Assembly: GCA_009801015.1 (NCBI GenBank)
Contig: VHZZ01010588.1
Coordinates: 39,376 to 64,649, forward strand
Source of the DNA: Silene noctiflora
Lineage: Eukaryota > Streptophyta > Magnoliopsida > Caryophyllales > Caryophyllaceae
DNA length: 25,274 nt
Direction of reading: 5' to 3'
Every line of letters begins with the position of its first letter. Position 1 is the stretch's first letter. A program made the position numbers and the translations under genes. Positions 9,640 through 19,586 of this stretch are shown piece after piece. Below the pieces are notes generated by a model. The model did not search any database and was not told the origin of the DNA. It saw only the letters and a list, made by a program, of their open reading frames with translations.

Positions 9640-10438
9640 AAAATATCATTTTTCCCAATTGAGGACGAAATTGTGCTCTTCACCCCTCCTTAAAACATTA
9701 GACAAATTCACAAAATCATGATCAAATGAGTCTCCATGGACACTAAAGTCATTTATGAAGACCTCCATACTTTTCTCAAGAAAATCGGCAAAGATAGACA
9801 TCATGCACCTTTGGAAGGTGCCGGGTGCATTATACAACCCTAACCTAATGGCATGCGCCGATAAGCATAAACTCTAATGGGGCACGTGAATGTTGTTTTC
9901 TCTTAGTCTTCCGGGTGGATTGGTATTTAAAACAACCCGAAATAACCATCAAGGAAAAAATAATAGGCGTGCCCCGCAAGCCTTTCTAACATCTGATCAA
10001 TAAAAGGGATGGGGAAGTGGTCTTTGAGGGTGGCGGCATTTAATTTTCGGTAATCAATGCACATCCGCCACCCTCTAACCGGACGAGTAGGCACGTGAGT
10101 TCCATCCTCATTCTCCACCATGGTCACCCCTCCTTTCTTGGGGACCACATGGACGGGACTCACCCACCTACTATCGGTTATCGGGAAGATTATCCTCGCT
10201 TCAAGCAACTTTAAAACCTCATTTTTCACAACCTCGGCCATTTTCGGGTTTAATCTAGGTTGACCATCCACTTTGGGTTGACTCCCCTCCTCAATATTGA
10301 TCCTATGCATGCACAAGTTAGGACTCAATCCCTTGATATCCTTAATGCTATACCCTAGTGAGCTCTTGTGAGTTTTCAAGATTTTCAAAAGCTTTTGTTC
10401 TTGAGCCTCACTAAGTGTAGCATTGATTATCATGGGAT
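9640..10438 (-). pseudogene. Athila-A reverse transcriptase domain, broken, active-site Asp lost
   Basis: Reverse transcriptase copies the element RNA to DNA. The part beside the CACTA insert reads PMIINATLSEAQEQKLLKIL (linker), then SRWVSPVHVVPKKGG, RMCIDYRKLNAAT and FLDGY with motif-A Asp at 9948-9950. The second part (9837-9646) has NAPGTFQRCMMSIF and then EVFINDFS. Here the two-aspartate catalytic box, normally F-M/I-D-D in this lineage, is F-I-N-D: the codon at 9751-9753 is AAT instead of GAT. Between the two parts lie a short deletion after DGYFG and stops, including a TAA at the position of a conserved Gln before EKTTFTCP. The upstream end of this exon-less gene is cut by the CACTA at 10442; its first eight apparent codons are transposon sequence. 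Confidence 0.85.
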
Positions 10439-10441
10439 AAG

Positions 10442-10760
10442 CACTAGTAGAAAAAACCCCTATCACAACGCCTTTATCGTGACGGTTCTAATAGAAACAT
10501 TGCAAAAGCCTAAAAAATTGGCGGGAGTGAAATTTTCATGTTATAGGAGGTCTATTGTGGCGGTTTAAATTAAGAATCGACATGATAATAGAAGTTATTT
10601 ATGGCGGTTTCAAATTAAAAATGCCACGATAAGTCCTTCTTGGCGGTTGTATTAACAACCGATGTTAAGAACGATGCTAAAAATTATGATAAGTGACAAC
10701 TTTTTTAATAAAAAAACCGCCATCATATGTTTTTGTGGCGGTTTTAACGACGACCGACGT
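10442..10760. repeat. Left TIR and subterminal repeats of the CACTA
   Basis: After the terminal CACTAGTAGA come repeated units built on TGGCGGTT or GACGGTT and the reverse form AACCG(A/C)C: CGTGACGGTTCTAAT (about 10479), TTGTGGCGGTTTAAATT (about 10555), TATGGCGGTTTCAAATT (about 10600), TTGGCGGTTGTATTAACAAC (about 10640), and AAACCGCCATC / GTGGCGGTTTTAACG (about 10716 and 10736). Such repeats are where CACTA transposition proteins bind. Confidence 0.8.
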
Positions 10761-10769
10761 TAATTTAGG

Positions 10770-12919
10770 TCTTCATTTAAGCATTACGCTTCTTTTGTGA
10801 ACCTAATTACCTCTCAATCTCTCATTCTCTAATCCCCATCTACTCTCACTCAAAAGCTCCGCCCCCATCGCTCGTGTGCTATCGTCACCGGCCTTCAGCT
10901 CCGCTGATGATATGCCCAAGCCACCATCACTCCCGACGATGCCCAAGTCACTATCACCATCGTTCAATCGTTTGCTAATACCACCACGATGTCAAATCGT
11001 CGCCATCATAGCTGATCTCTGACACTCTAGGTACCGCACTCAAAATTCAAAAACCATCATTGAAACTTACTCTTCTTACATTAATTAGGTTTGATTAATT
11101 CTTCCACTATTTTATTTGAAGTATAATTGTCGCTCTTAAATGACATGCAAGGCTTTCATTTTTTTTTATGTTGTATAGTTGTGCTGATTAGGGTTTTATG
11201 CGTGTTTGAGTTTGTGATAATGCTCAATCGATGTTTTATTGTTATTAGTCGAAAAATGGAAAATTAAGCTTGTGATAATTGAGTATACATGGGTTTGATT
11301 TTGATGGGATTGTTTCACAGTAACAATTAATATTATTCAAGTCTAGTTGTTGTCTACTCACGGATTCATCGCTAAAGCTTATTGGAGTTGTCGCCCTTTC
11401 TCAATCTAATCTAAAGGTTAACCCTAATCAAGTATTGTACCTATTAATATTTCATTCATGTTGGAATACTGGAATAACTAATTTGCACAACCAAGATTGG
11501 TCTTTTTCGCTAACTAGCTGAACTATTTCTTGTCTCAATCTTATTCTGACAGTTTCTATTATCCTGTCTTATTGCGATTTATGGTTTGTGTTGCATCCAT
11601 TTCAATCTAGCTTTATTACTTTGCTCCATATCTGATACTAGAAACAAGTAAAGACCATAGCTATGAATTTCCTTCTCATTTTAGTCTTTTAGTTCCCATT
11701 CATATTTTTTTGGTGTTGACCAAGAGTATCCTCTACCGACAGCTGGGGCAATCTCCTTCGGGGTACTGAAGGCAATTTAATGGGTTGACCCCTCCCAAGT
11801 TTGGCTTTTTCATTCGCAAGAGTCAGGAATCGAACCCCGGACCACTTGTTTAAGAGATGAGAGCCCTTACCACTCACACCAACCAACTTTGGTAGTTCCC
11901 ATTCATATTCCTAATATTTCCCCTAAGAGAAATTTGACAGTGGCACCATAATTCTACTATTTTTGGTATCAGATATGGATGAATGAAAGACAAATATTCA
12001 TTTCGTTTGCTTGATTACTTTGTGCTGCACGTGAAATGTGCTTATGAGTCGAATGTTTGCTATGAAGTTGAACGGCTGTTGGTACGTATCAGATTTCACC
12101 ACTTGCCTATGAATTTTTGACTAAAACCAGCAAATCATCAAAAAGTGCAGGCCATGTCATAATATGAAGGACAAGTAAATCACTTTGGAGATGCATTTTT
12201 CTATTGATCAATCAAGCAAATCATAGATCAGATGTTCAACTTGTCATATTTCTATTCATTATCATACTTAGTACTTGATGTAGATGAAGAGTAATTTAGG
12301 CTTAGTTTAATCTAAATAAGCATCTCAAGCAACATACAGCAAAGACAAATTTATCTTGGTTGTGCGATGCTAAACTTGTTGATGAAAGTGCAGTTTTTTA
12401 TTTTCTAATGAAGTTCTTTATGATGTTTACATTTGTGACACCTGATGGTGATATTGAAATTAATGAAGTAGGTTGGTGCTAGTTCGGTTCCTCTTTAGTA
12501 AACAAACACCTCCTATAAATCTCTTTTAATCACTGATATTATTGGAACATATATGAACGAGAGGATGCATTTTCCTTCATTTTGTGACATCTTGATTCTC
12601 TTAATTATCCTACCATCATTAAGACAGTTAACTATAGTTTTTGCATAGTGTATTTATGTCACTTATTTGTTTGGTACAGGACAATTATAGTGAAACGACA
12701 TAAACGAGAGACGACTTTGCGCTTTGATTCGTTCACCATTCAAGTACAAGGTAGATGTATTTACTACTACTACTTAGTTTATTATTCTTTTATTCACTCT
12801 TATTCAGTCCACATGCATATAGGATATCCAAAACTCCACACTGAAGTTATCCTTTAAAAAAGAACAGCTACTCTATTATAATGCTTATGGCCAAGCTAAA
12901 GGTGCACAAAACCCAGTTA
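10770..12919 (+). other. CACTA left internal region, no recognised gene; exon-like blocks
   Basis: No transposase or known domain is readable. The first part (about 10795-11030) is C-rich and looks like a plant 5' leader: CTCTCAATCTCTCATTCTC, then a short open frame from ATGCCCAAGCCACC (about 10911, 37 codons, low confidence). It ends at a possible splice donor, CTCTAG|GTACCG (GT at 11031). AT-rich intron-like sequence follows, with the SINE at 11707-11892. A second exon-like block, 12680-12750, has a good acceptor (TTTGGTACAG) and donor (ACAAG|GTAGAT). This suggests a spliced transcript, whether a captured gene piece, a decayed transposase leader or a non-coding RNA. I cannot name a product. 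Confidence 0.4.
11707..11892 (-). mobile_element. tRNA-derived SINE with 17-bp target duplication
   Basis: This 186-bp element lies on the minus strand, flanked by identical 17-bp copies of TAGTTCCCATTCATATT (11690-11706 and 11893-11909). Near its 5' end is a polymerase III A box-like sequence (TGGTGTGAGTGGTAAGG, reverse complement of 11865-11881). About 30 nt further is a perfect B box, GGTTCGATTCC (11826-11836). It ends in a short A-run (CACCAAAAAAA). A tRNA-like head, an A-rich tail and long target duplications define a SINE; it would have moved with LINE-encoded enzymes. Open frames across it are not genes. Confidence 0.9.
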
Positions 12920-12924
12920 GTGAG

Positions 12925-14398
12925 TGAACAGGTCGTCGCCAACCTATCAAAAATAAATTACCCTACCAACAACAAATTAATGTAGAATTAAGGGGTCGAA
13001 TTCACAGAGAGACGGGTGTTGCGAATTAGTTTTTATTGGACGAATTTTATCTTGATTAGTCACTAGTTATGAAAGATGGTTGAATGGTTGAATGGTTTAT
13101 GCGAAAAAAATATAAAAAGGAAACAATAAAATAAAAGGCATCTAGTGAGTCGGTTCACACATGCAAATCGATATCTAAAGGCATCTAGGGAGTCGGTTCA
13201 TACATGCAAATCGATATCTAAATAGTTGTTAAACTAGTAGTCACGAGTAACCATCTAGGCCTAAAGACACCCAGCTTTCACTTTTAGCATCGACCTTAAA
13301 TCGGGTCCTGACAAGCTTTCACTATGAGCTAGGTCGATTTACTACACATGTTAAGTTCTAATACATTTTCGTGCCTCTCGACTTATGGAATGTATAACGG
13401 GTTTAGTTCAAGATTGAGGCCATCAAACGTAAACTAACATAACATAGCATAACATAGCAAACATGGTAGAAATGATAAGTGAGCAACAAAAATAACAACT
13501 TGTTTATTTATCAACCATACAGGACTCCCCTAATCCCTAGACTAGGAAATTAGTTACTCATATTAAAACTATAAAGCAAAATAAAACTTGTAAATAAAAT
13601 ATAAACTAAAATAAACAACATAAATAAAATGATAAACTAGAAAGAATTACCGTAAATTAGATATGAAGAACATGAAAGAAATGAAATACTNGGACATGAA
13701 GAATAAATAAACTTGAATTGAATTGCNNNNNNNNNNNNNNNNNNNNNNNNNNNNNNNNNNNNNNNNNNNNNNNNNNNNNNNNNNNNNNNNNNNNNNNNNN
13801 NNNNNNNNNNNNNNNNNNNNNNNNNNNNNNNNNNNNNNNNNNNNNNNNNNNNNNNNNNNNNNNNNNNNNNNNNNNNNNNNNNNNNNNNNNNNNNNNNNNN
13901 NNNNNNNNNNNNNNNNNNNNNNNNNNNNNNNNNNNNNNNNNNNNNNNNNNNNNNNNNNNNNNNNNNNNNNNNNNNNNNNNNNNNNNNNNNNNNNNNNNNN
14001 NNNNNNNNNNNNNNNNNNNNNNNNNNNNNNNNNNNNNNNNNNNNNNNNNNNNNNNNNNNNNNNNNNNNNNNNNNNNNNNNNNNNNNNNNNNNNNNNNNNN
14101 NNNNNNNNNNNNNNNNNNNNNNNNNNNNNNNNNNNNNNNNNNNNNNNNNNNNNNNNNNNNNNNNNNNNNNNNNNNNNNNNNNNNNNNNNNNNNNNNNNNN
14201 NNNNNNNNNNNNNNNNNNNNNNNNNNNNNNNNNNNNNNNNNNNNNNNNNNNNNNNNNNNNNNNNNNNNNNNNNNNNNNNNNNNNNNNNNNNNNNNNNNNN
14301 NNNNNNNNNNNNNNNNNNNNNNNNNNNNNNNNNNNGCAATTATCGAATAAAACCGAGCTAATACGAGGGATAAAACCATATATAAAATACACTTATCA
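12925..14398 (-). repeat. 3' LTR of Athila-B (left copy, with assembly gap)
   Basis: This aligns with the right copy from TGAACAGGTCGTCGCC to AAAATACACTTATCA. Compared with the right copy it carries a tandem duplication of about 43 bp (AAAGGCATCTAG...CGATATCT, about 13133-13219) and 10-bp duplications (GGTTGAATGG near 13085, and CATAGCATAA near 13445). The middle is missing as N (13727-14335). Confidence 0.92.
13727..14335. other. Assembly gap (N) in the left LTR of Athila-B
   Basis: There are 609 N. The homologous stretch in the right LTR, between AATTGAATTGC and GCAAATATCGAAT, is about 516 bp (20329-20844). Either the gap size is an estimate or the left LTR has about 90 extra bases. No coding claim can be made here. 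Confidence 0.97.
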
Positions 14399-15950
14399 AA
14401 CTTCCCCAAGCTAAACCCTTGCTTGTCCCCGAGCAAGCAACCAAGACCGACTCAATACCCATATATCCCAAAACAAACTTAACAAGCTAATGATTTAAAA
14501 TCCCGAAACAACATGGGCATAGGAATAATGCATAAACATGGATGAGATTTACATGACGGCGTAGCATGAATGATTACAAATGAACTTTTAGGCTCTTGCA
14601 TGATCTTTTTATCTTCGGACTCTCTCGATGCACTCACACTCGATTTATGTGAAAGGATATTTTATATGTGAGAAACACTCACTTATCCTCGACTCATGAG
14701 AGTGCGCCCACAATCTAATATGGTAATCATTTCAAATCATAAGCTAAAGCAATCAAAATGTAAGCATGAAAACAAGAAGCCAAAGGTAGAAGAAGACATA
14801 TATGTGATGGGTAAGAAAGGGGAACAAATGCATTATGGAAAGTGGAGCTAAGTTAAGCTAACAACTAACCATTGTGAATGGATGCTCAAATCCCAAATTA
14901 ACCCAATATTTAGAAGTCATTCAATTGTATTTGACCTCTTTTTTCAAAACATAAGTACTCTCCCCAAAAGATATGAATAAAACATGGGAAAATACTTGAT
15001 CTTTTATTCTTCTTTTTTCATTTTTCATGATATGCTTCTTTTGTTTTCATTTTCTTCTTTTGTTTTCATTTTTTTCTTTCTTTGCATCTTTGTATGCATA
15101 TATTCATTTTTCTTTTGATTTTTCTTTGTTTTTCTTTCATAACCAAATCACATTGAACCAAAACTTTGAAAAACTTCCCAAATGAGCACCCAAAACACAT
15201 GAAATAGTCACTAGCTCAACAAGGTAGGCAATATGAATGTAGCTAGGTGAAATGTGAAGTATAATGTGGAAAAGGGGTAAAAAATGGGTATATATTAATG
15301 TGGAAGGCTTCATAGCTTACAAAATATGAATGCAATGCTCTAGAAATGAAAATAAGGACCATACTTATGCGTTTTGACATAACACACTACATAAGGAGAC
15401 CTACACTCACCTAAGTGAGACCAAATAAAAATGAAATGGTCTAAAAGGAGGTTCTACCTTACAATTTTGTGGCTTGCCAAAGTTAAAGATCAAGCTTATT
15501 AAATTCATATTTCATCTCCAATTACTATGTCAAGACATCCCCATGTAAGCATAGATTTCATCAAAAGTACAAAAATCATTAGCTAACAAGTTGTTATAGG
15601 GAAAAAACATGGGGTACGAGTATAGAAACCAAGGAAAGCAAAAACATTTCTCCTCAAAAACTAACATAATTTTGAAAAATTTTCGGTTTTTTACTAAGCT
15701 AACTAACATGCAAAACTAATCTAACTAACATGAAAATGCAACCCCCCCCAAGCTAAACATAACATTGTCCTCAATGTGTTACAATAAAAATCAACAACAA
15801 AACCAATAAATTGGCTCAAAACAACAAAGCAGACAATTTTTGCTTAATGGGTTCGCTAGAAAAATAAAAGAAGTATGCAAAGAAAACTTACTAAACTAAC
15901 TAGCCTCCCCCCAAGCTAGATTTGTATTCGGGGGATACTCCATAGGCTCA
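14399..15950 (-). other. Polypurine tract and 3' non-coding region of Athila-B
   Basis: Next to the LTR, on the minus strand, lies AGCTTGGGGAAGTT (14399-14412), the inferred plus-strand primer. The rest carries no gene. It shows a T-rich run on the plus strand (15001-15140) and order-conserved blocks shared with Athila-A (near 14706, 15373 and 15447). CAACCCCCCCCAAGC followed by AACATTGTCCTCAATG (about 15740-15776) corresponds to CTCCCCACACTT and TATTGCCCTCAATG of Athila-A (about 4054-4086). Confidence 0.65.
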
Positions 15951-17618
15951 TCAAGAGAATGGCCAAAAGCGCCAATCATTAGGTGCTTGATCTCCTCCGA
16001 ATCCCGACGCACCATCGCCTTGAGCACTACCATCAACACCATCACTACTAGAGCCTTCACGAAAGTCACCACCAAAAGAGCTACCACCACCACCATGTTC
16101 ACCACCACTAGAACCTCCACCACTAAATGAGTTAGCATACCCATATAGATCCTTTCCACTATAAAAACCCCTCCATAACCATCATACCCACTATACCCTC
16201 CTCCATTGAAAGCTTCAACCCCATAATCCGAACCACAACGATCCGAACCACAACGATCCGGACTCGGCTCGTAAACACTTGCAGAAAAACCATAAGAAGA
16301 AGGGTACCCACCCTCTGACCAAGTTTAGAATGATGGGTGAGGGCCCTCGGGTTGGATAACCACTTGCCTAGCAAAGTGATCATAAATAGGACTCAAGGCA
16401 AGTTTTTGGTCCTCCTTTATTGTGTTAACATTTAAGGTCAAGTCTCTTATCATCGTCATCATTTCCTCATTATAAGGATATTAGGGTTGTTGGGGTTGAG
16501 CACTAGAGGATTGACCTCTATCTTGTTGTCCACATCTTGTTGTCCACTAGTAGAAGCGATAACGGGAGTCTCGGGACCTAAGGTCAAATGGTAAGTAGGC
16601 CTTTCAAAGGAAGAGGTACCTCTTCGGGTCTTATTGGGCACTACATCTTTAAGCTTCTTTAGATCATCCGGGAAGCTAAGGGTATCACACTTCCCTACTC
16701 TCCAAACCATTTGAGAGTGAACTACCCTAAACCAATTCAAGGAAGCCAAATATTCAAAGTCAATNCCATTCCCGNCTTNCCCCGATGAAAGTAATGGTTG
16801 NAACATGGTGGTNTCTTGGTTGAATCGACATACTTTGGTGGCTATTCTTGTGATAAGGCCACCTAACACAATGGAACTAGTGGAAGGGTTGGATTGCTTG
16901 GTCAAATGTACCGCAAAATGATAGGGAAGGTTAATTCCCCACTTTTCATCCCCATCCACGTTTAGGAATGGCCCAAGAATTTGAATCTCTAACATCCTCA
17001 CCGAGTGAGGCTCATTCCTACCCAAAAATGTCCATCCCATAAATCTTTACCACACTCTAATGGCGGGAAAATGGATAAACTGGTTCTGGACATGGTTCCG
17101 GTTGGTAATCGGTACATTAGAAATGGCACTCCACACATTCCTCGGGTTAAAACCCTCCGGTGGTTCAATTGGTATGCGGTCATGCTTAAGGTTGAAAAGC
17201 TCCGCAAAAGCACCCAAAGGCATCCCATAGTCGGCATTAAACAAACGAAATGAAACATTAAGCACATACCCTTCCTTTTTGGACCGATGGAACTCAAAGA
17301 GCTTAAGAATTCTAAAGTGAATTCCGGAAAGGTTTTATAATTCATTTCATAAGCAAATTTCATGTCTAGACCCTTAAATAGAGATTTAACATGTTTATCG
17401 ATACCTATGTTCTTGAGGGAGGCATGATTGATGAACTTGGTAGCCTTCATCCCCTTGTTCCTAAGCACTTGCCACTTCCGCCATTGAGTTTCCGTAGCAA
17501 ACACCGCATTAGGGAAGGATGGATCATGCCACTCCGATAATTCTTGCATCTCTACATCCTCGGTTTCCACCCTTGGTCTCTTGGAAGAACTACCCTTGCT
17601 CATCTTCTTAGGTGCCAT
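15951..17618 (-). pseudogene. Athila-B envelope-like gene (ATHILA ORF-1 family), broken
   Basis: It starts at ATG 17618 (MAPKKMSKGSSSKRPR), with a basic leader that could act as a nuclear signal. Blocks follow in three frames: FINHASLKNIGIDKHVKSLF and FTLEFLSSL (to about 17290); SFRLFNADYGMPLGAFAELF, NHVQNQFIHFPAIRVW and VRMLEIQILGPFL (about 17250-16960); VLGGLITRIATKVCRFNQ (about 16820-16880). A basic linker and an MTMIRDLTLNV segment come next, then a Gly/Ser-rich C-terminus (SGGEHGGGGSSFGG), ending NDWRFWPFS with its stop at 15951-15953. Total span is 556 codons. Breaks are frameshifts near 17290, 16470 and 16170, and in-frame stops near 17045 (after IRVW) and near 16325 (after HPSF). N bases at 16765-16812 hide several codons. 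The glycine-rich end is in a different frame from the longest open frame there, which reads as an artefactual valine-rich peptide. No membrane segment is visible. Confidence 0.78.
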
Positions 17619-18745
17619 AAGTAGCTGAAATTTTAAGACGAAAATTTCTACTTAAACACAAGTTTTTAGCTAGTAAAGGTAGTATAGAAGCATGAACTAA
17701 GCTACTAATTAACACTACAAACAACAATTTGACTAAATAAAACCAATTTCTAGCCTATTCAAGCAAAAAAAATCAAAACCCCCCAAATTGATTTAGGGTT
17801 TGATAAATTGGGTTTAATCAATTAAATTGGAAAAATAACAAGAGATTAAGGTGAAAAACTTACTTGTAGATGCTAAAGGATGATCAAAAATACCTTGCTT
17901 GATGAATTTGGAGTATTTGATTGTTGTTTTAGTGAGAAAATTGAGAGAATAGAGTGAGGAAGTGGAGTCGGGTTACCTTAGAGTGAAAGAAGAAATTTGG
18001 CTAAGTACCAAATAAAGGAAAAACACGCAAACCTTGCAACTTACGTCCCCGATCGGGGACACCCAACCCTGATTGGGGTTGACCTGATCGTGGCTACTTG
18101 ACTTCATCTTTGGACTTGACAATTTTACTTCTTGGAATTTGATAGTTACGTTCCCGAACGGAGTTTGCAACACGGGGATGTGTGCAAAACCGTTCCAACA
18201 CTTCAATTCATTTAATTTTCCTCGAAAATAACAACCAAAAATCCTAAAAAATGAAAACAACAATTATTTATAAACAAATTAAAAAGAAATAAAACGGTGA
18301 AAAATAAAAGAAGAAATAAAAGACACAAGAAGCTCGGGCTGCCTTCCGAGAAGCGCCATTTAAAGTCTTGCTAGACTTTGGTCGTAACACTACGAGCATT
18401 TGTGCGTAAAAAACACGTTAAAGCACGTAAAAGCCTATCAAACATCTGCTCATGAGTAATACAAAAGCAAATGTACGCGAAAGACAAGATATAAGCATGA
18501 AATACAACGAGGAAAGAACGAGAAATCTTATCAACGCTCATTTGAAAGACTTCGAAGTAAACCACCGAATTACTCCATTTGTCAGCAAAAAATGGAGAAT
18601 CATGCTTAAGACCATAAAACAAATCATTAGTATATAAATGAAAATTATAAACGGTCTCACATGGGTGGTAAAAAGAAGTATGAATGAAGGAATCGTCAAA
18701 AATGGGAGGTTGATCCCAATTAACCTTTAAATTAGACTTATTGAG
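17619..18745 (-). other. Athila-B spacer between gag remnant and envelope-like gene
   Basis: About 1.1 kb without a credible gene. It contains a perfect 16-nt palindrome, GTCCCCGATCGGGGAC (18045-18060), followed by a degenerate second one (ACCCTGATTGGGGT), and a short stem-loop CTCGG...CCGAG (18333-18350) followed by AAGCGCC. On the element's sense strand that stem-loop sits far upstream of the envelope-like gene, where an intact Athila element would have the end of pol. This suggests that pol was lost by a deletion joining gag directly to the post-pol spacer. Confidence 0.55.
18045..18082. repeat. CCCCGATCGGGG palindrome pair in the Athila-B spacer
   Basis: GTCCCCGATCGGGGAC (18045-18060) is a perfect palindrome. 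The next bases, ACCCAACCCTGATTGGGGTT, form a decayed second copy. The same two-palindrome unit occurs in the right LTR at 20541-20574, with ACACC(T/C)AACCC between the two halves in both places. Confidence 0.8.
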
Positions 18746-19420
18746 TCATCCATTATCCCCGAATGGAGCAACCTCTACTACAAATGGATTTTCTAAAACT
18801 TCACATGACTCGGGCAAAACTTTATTTATAAGGTCCTTGTCATAGTCATGAGAGATTTCAAAAACTTCATTTGTAGCTAGGGTATCGTCTACTACATGGT
18901 CGAAGTCATTAACATAAGTCTCTACATTATCTATTGGATTGACTCTAGGGGGGATTTTAAAAGATAAAATCGGACCATTGTCATCATCATCATCCAATAA
19001 ATTAAATTCATTAAGGTCAAATGACTTACATTGAGGAAGTGAAATGTCAAAAGAAGATAAGATAGGCTCACGTTCACTAGCTTGCTTTCGGGAAAGTTCC
19101 TCCAAGCGAGCTTGAATCACCTTGAGTTCCTCCTTCATGCGCCAATAATTGAATTGGCGTGTCAATTCACGATATTCGGAAGCCATGGAGTTTAAGAAAT
19201 TCCAAAGTTCCGCTCCTTTCATGTAGAAAACTCGTCCATTACTCAAGTTAAGAGCCACCTTACGGGTCTCGAAGTCCATACCGTCAAGAACGAGACGATC
19301 AAAGTAATCTCCGTTAAGGATGTATCCAAGGGGAATGAAACTATTACGAAAATATTACACCCGGTCAAGATAATCAAAGAAGGGCTCGTCTTTGAGTTGT
19401 GGGACGAAACCATTCATCAT
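18746..19420 (-). pseudogene. Athila-B gag-like remnant ORF
   Basis: The reading frame starts at ATG 19420 (MMNGFVPQLKDEPFFDYLDR), about 145 bp after the primer site, and runs 225 codons to a stop at 18746, broken only by one TAA at 19355-19357. After the stop it continues in the same frame with YILNGDYFDRLVLDGMDFET, VALNLSNGRVFYMKGAELW and FLNSMASEYRELTRQFNYWR, then a charged helix (MKEELKVIQARLEELSRKQ, likely coiled coil) and an acidic tail (LLDDDDDNGP). The pattern 'DGM-x-x-x-TR ... G-x-x-F ... A-x-x-x-W-x-x-L-x-x-MA' resembles the C-terminal part of the Athila gag capsid region, so I infer a shortened gag. It has no zinc knuckle and no protease. The assignment is tentative; a unique short ORF of this family is the alternative. 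Confidence 0.5.
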
Positions 19421-19563
19421 TATGTACGGCAAAGGTTTAATACCTACAAAATAAGTACTAAAACTACAAGAAAACGGTGAGAATAATCCCAAGGAGCAAG
19501 TGTTCCTCGGGACAAAATAAAATAAGATAAAATTCAACAACTAAAAACAAACAAAACCGTGTC

Positions 19564-19581
19564 TCCCCGACAACGGCGCCA
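19564..19581 (-). other. Primer binding site of Athila-B (tRNA-Asp)
   Basis: The plus strand reads TCCCCGACAACGGCGCCA. This equals the 3' end of plant tRNA-Asp (TCCCCGGCAACGGCGCCA, CCA included) with one difference at 19570. It lies five bases inside the LTR edge on the minus-strand sense side, so it fixes the element's orientation and its 5' LTR (19587-20907). A tRNA-Asp primer is usual for Athila-type elements. Confidence 0.9.
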
Positions 19582-19586
19582 AAATT

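Noticed and set aside
11689..11886. Minus-strand open frame, or a tRNA gene, at the SINE
   Set aside because: The A and B boxes belong to a SINE head; no cloverleaf or anticodon stem is convincing, and the frame is non-coding.
13637..14436. Several 210-259-residue open frames made almost entirely of X
   Set aside because: They cross the N gap; there is no real sequence behind them.
15896..16159. Valine-rich 87-residue minus-strand frame suggesting a membrane protein
   Set aside because: GGT/GGTG repeats read one base out of phase give Val; the correct frame gives the Gly/Ser-rich end of the envelope-like gene.
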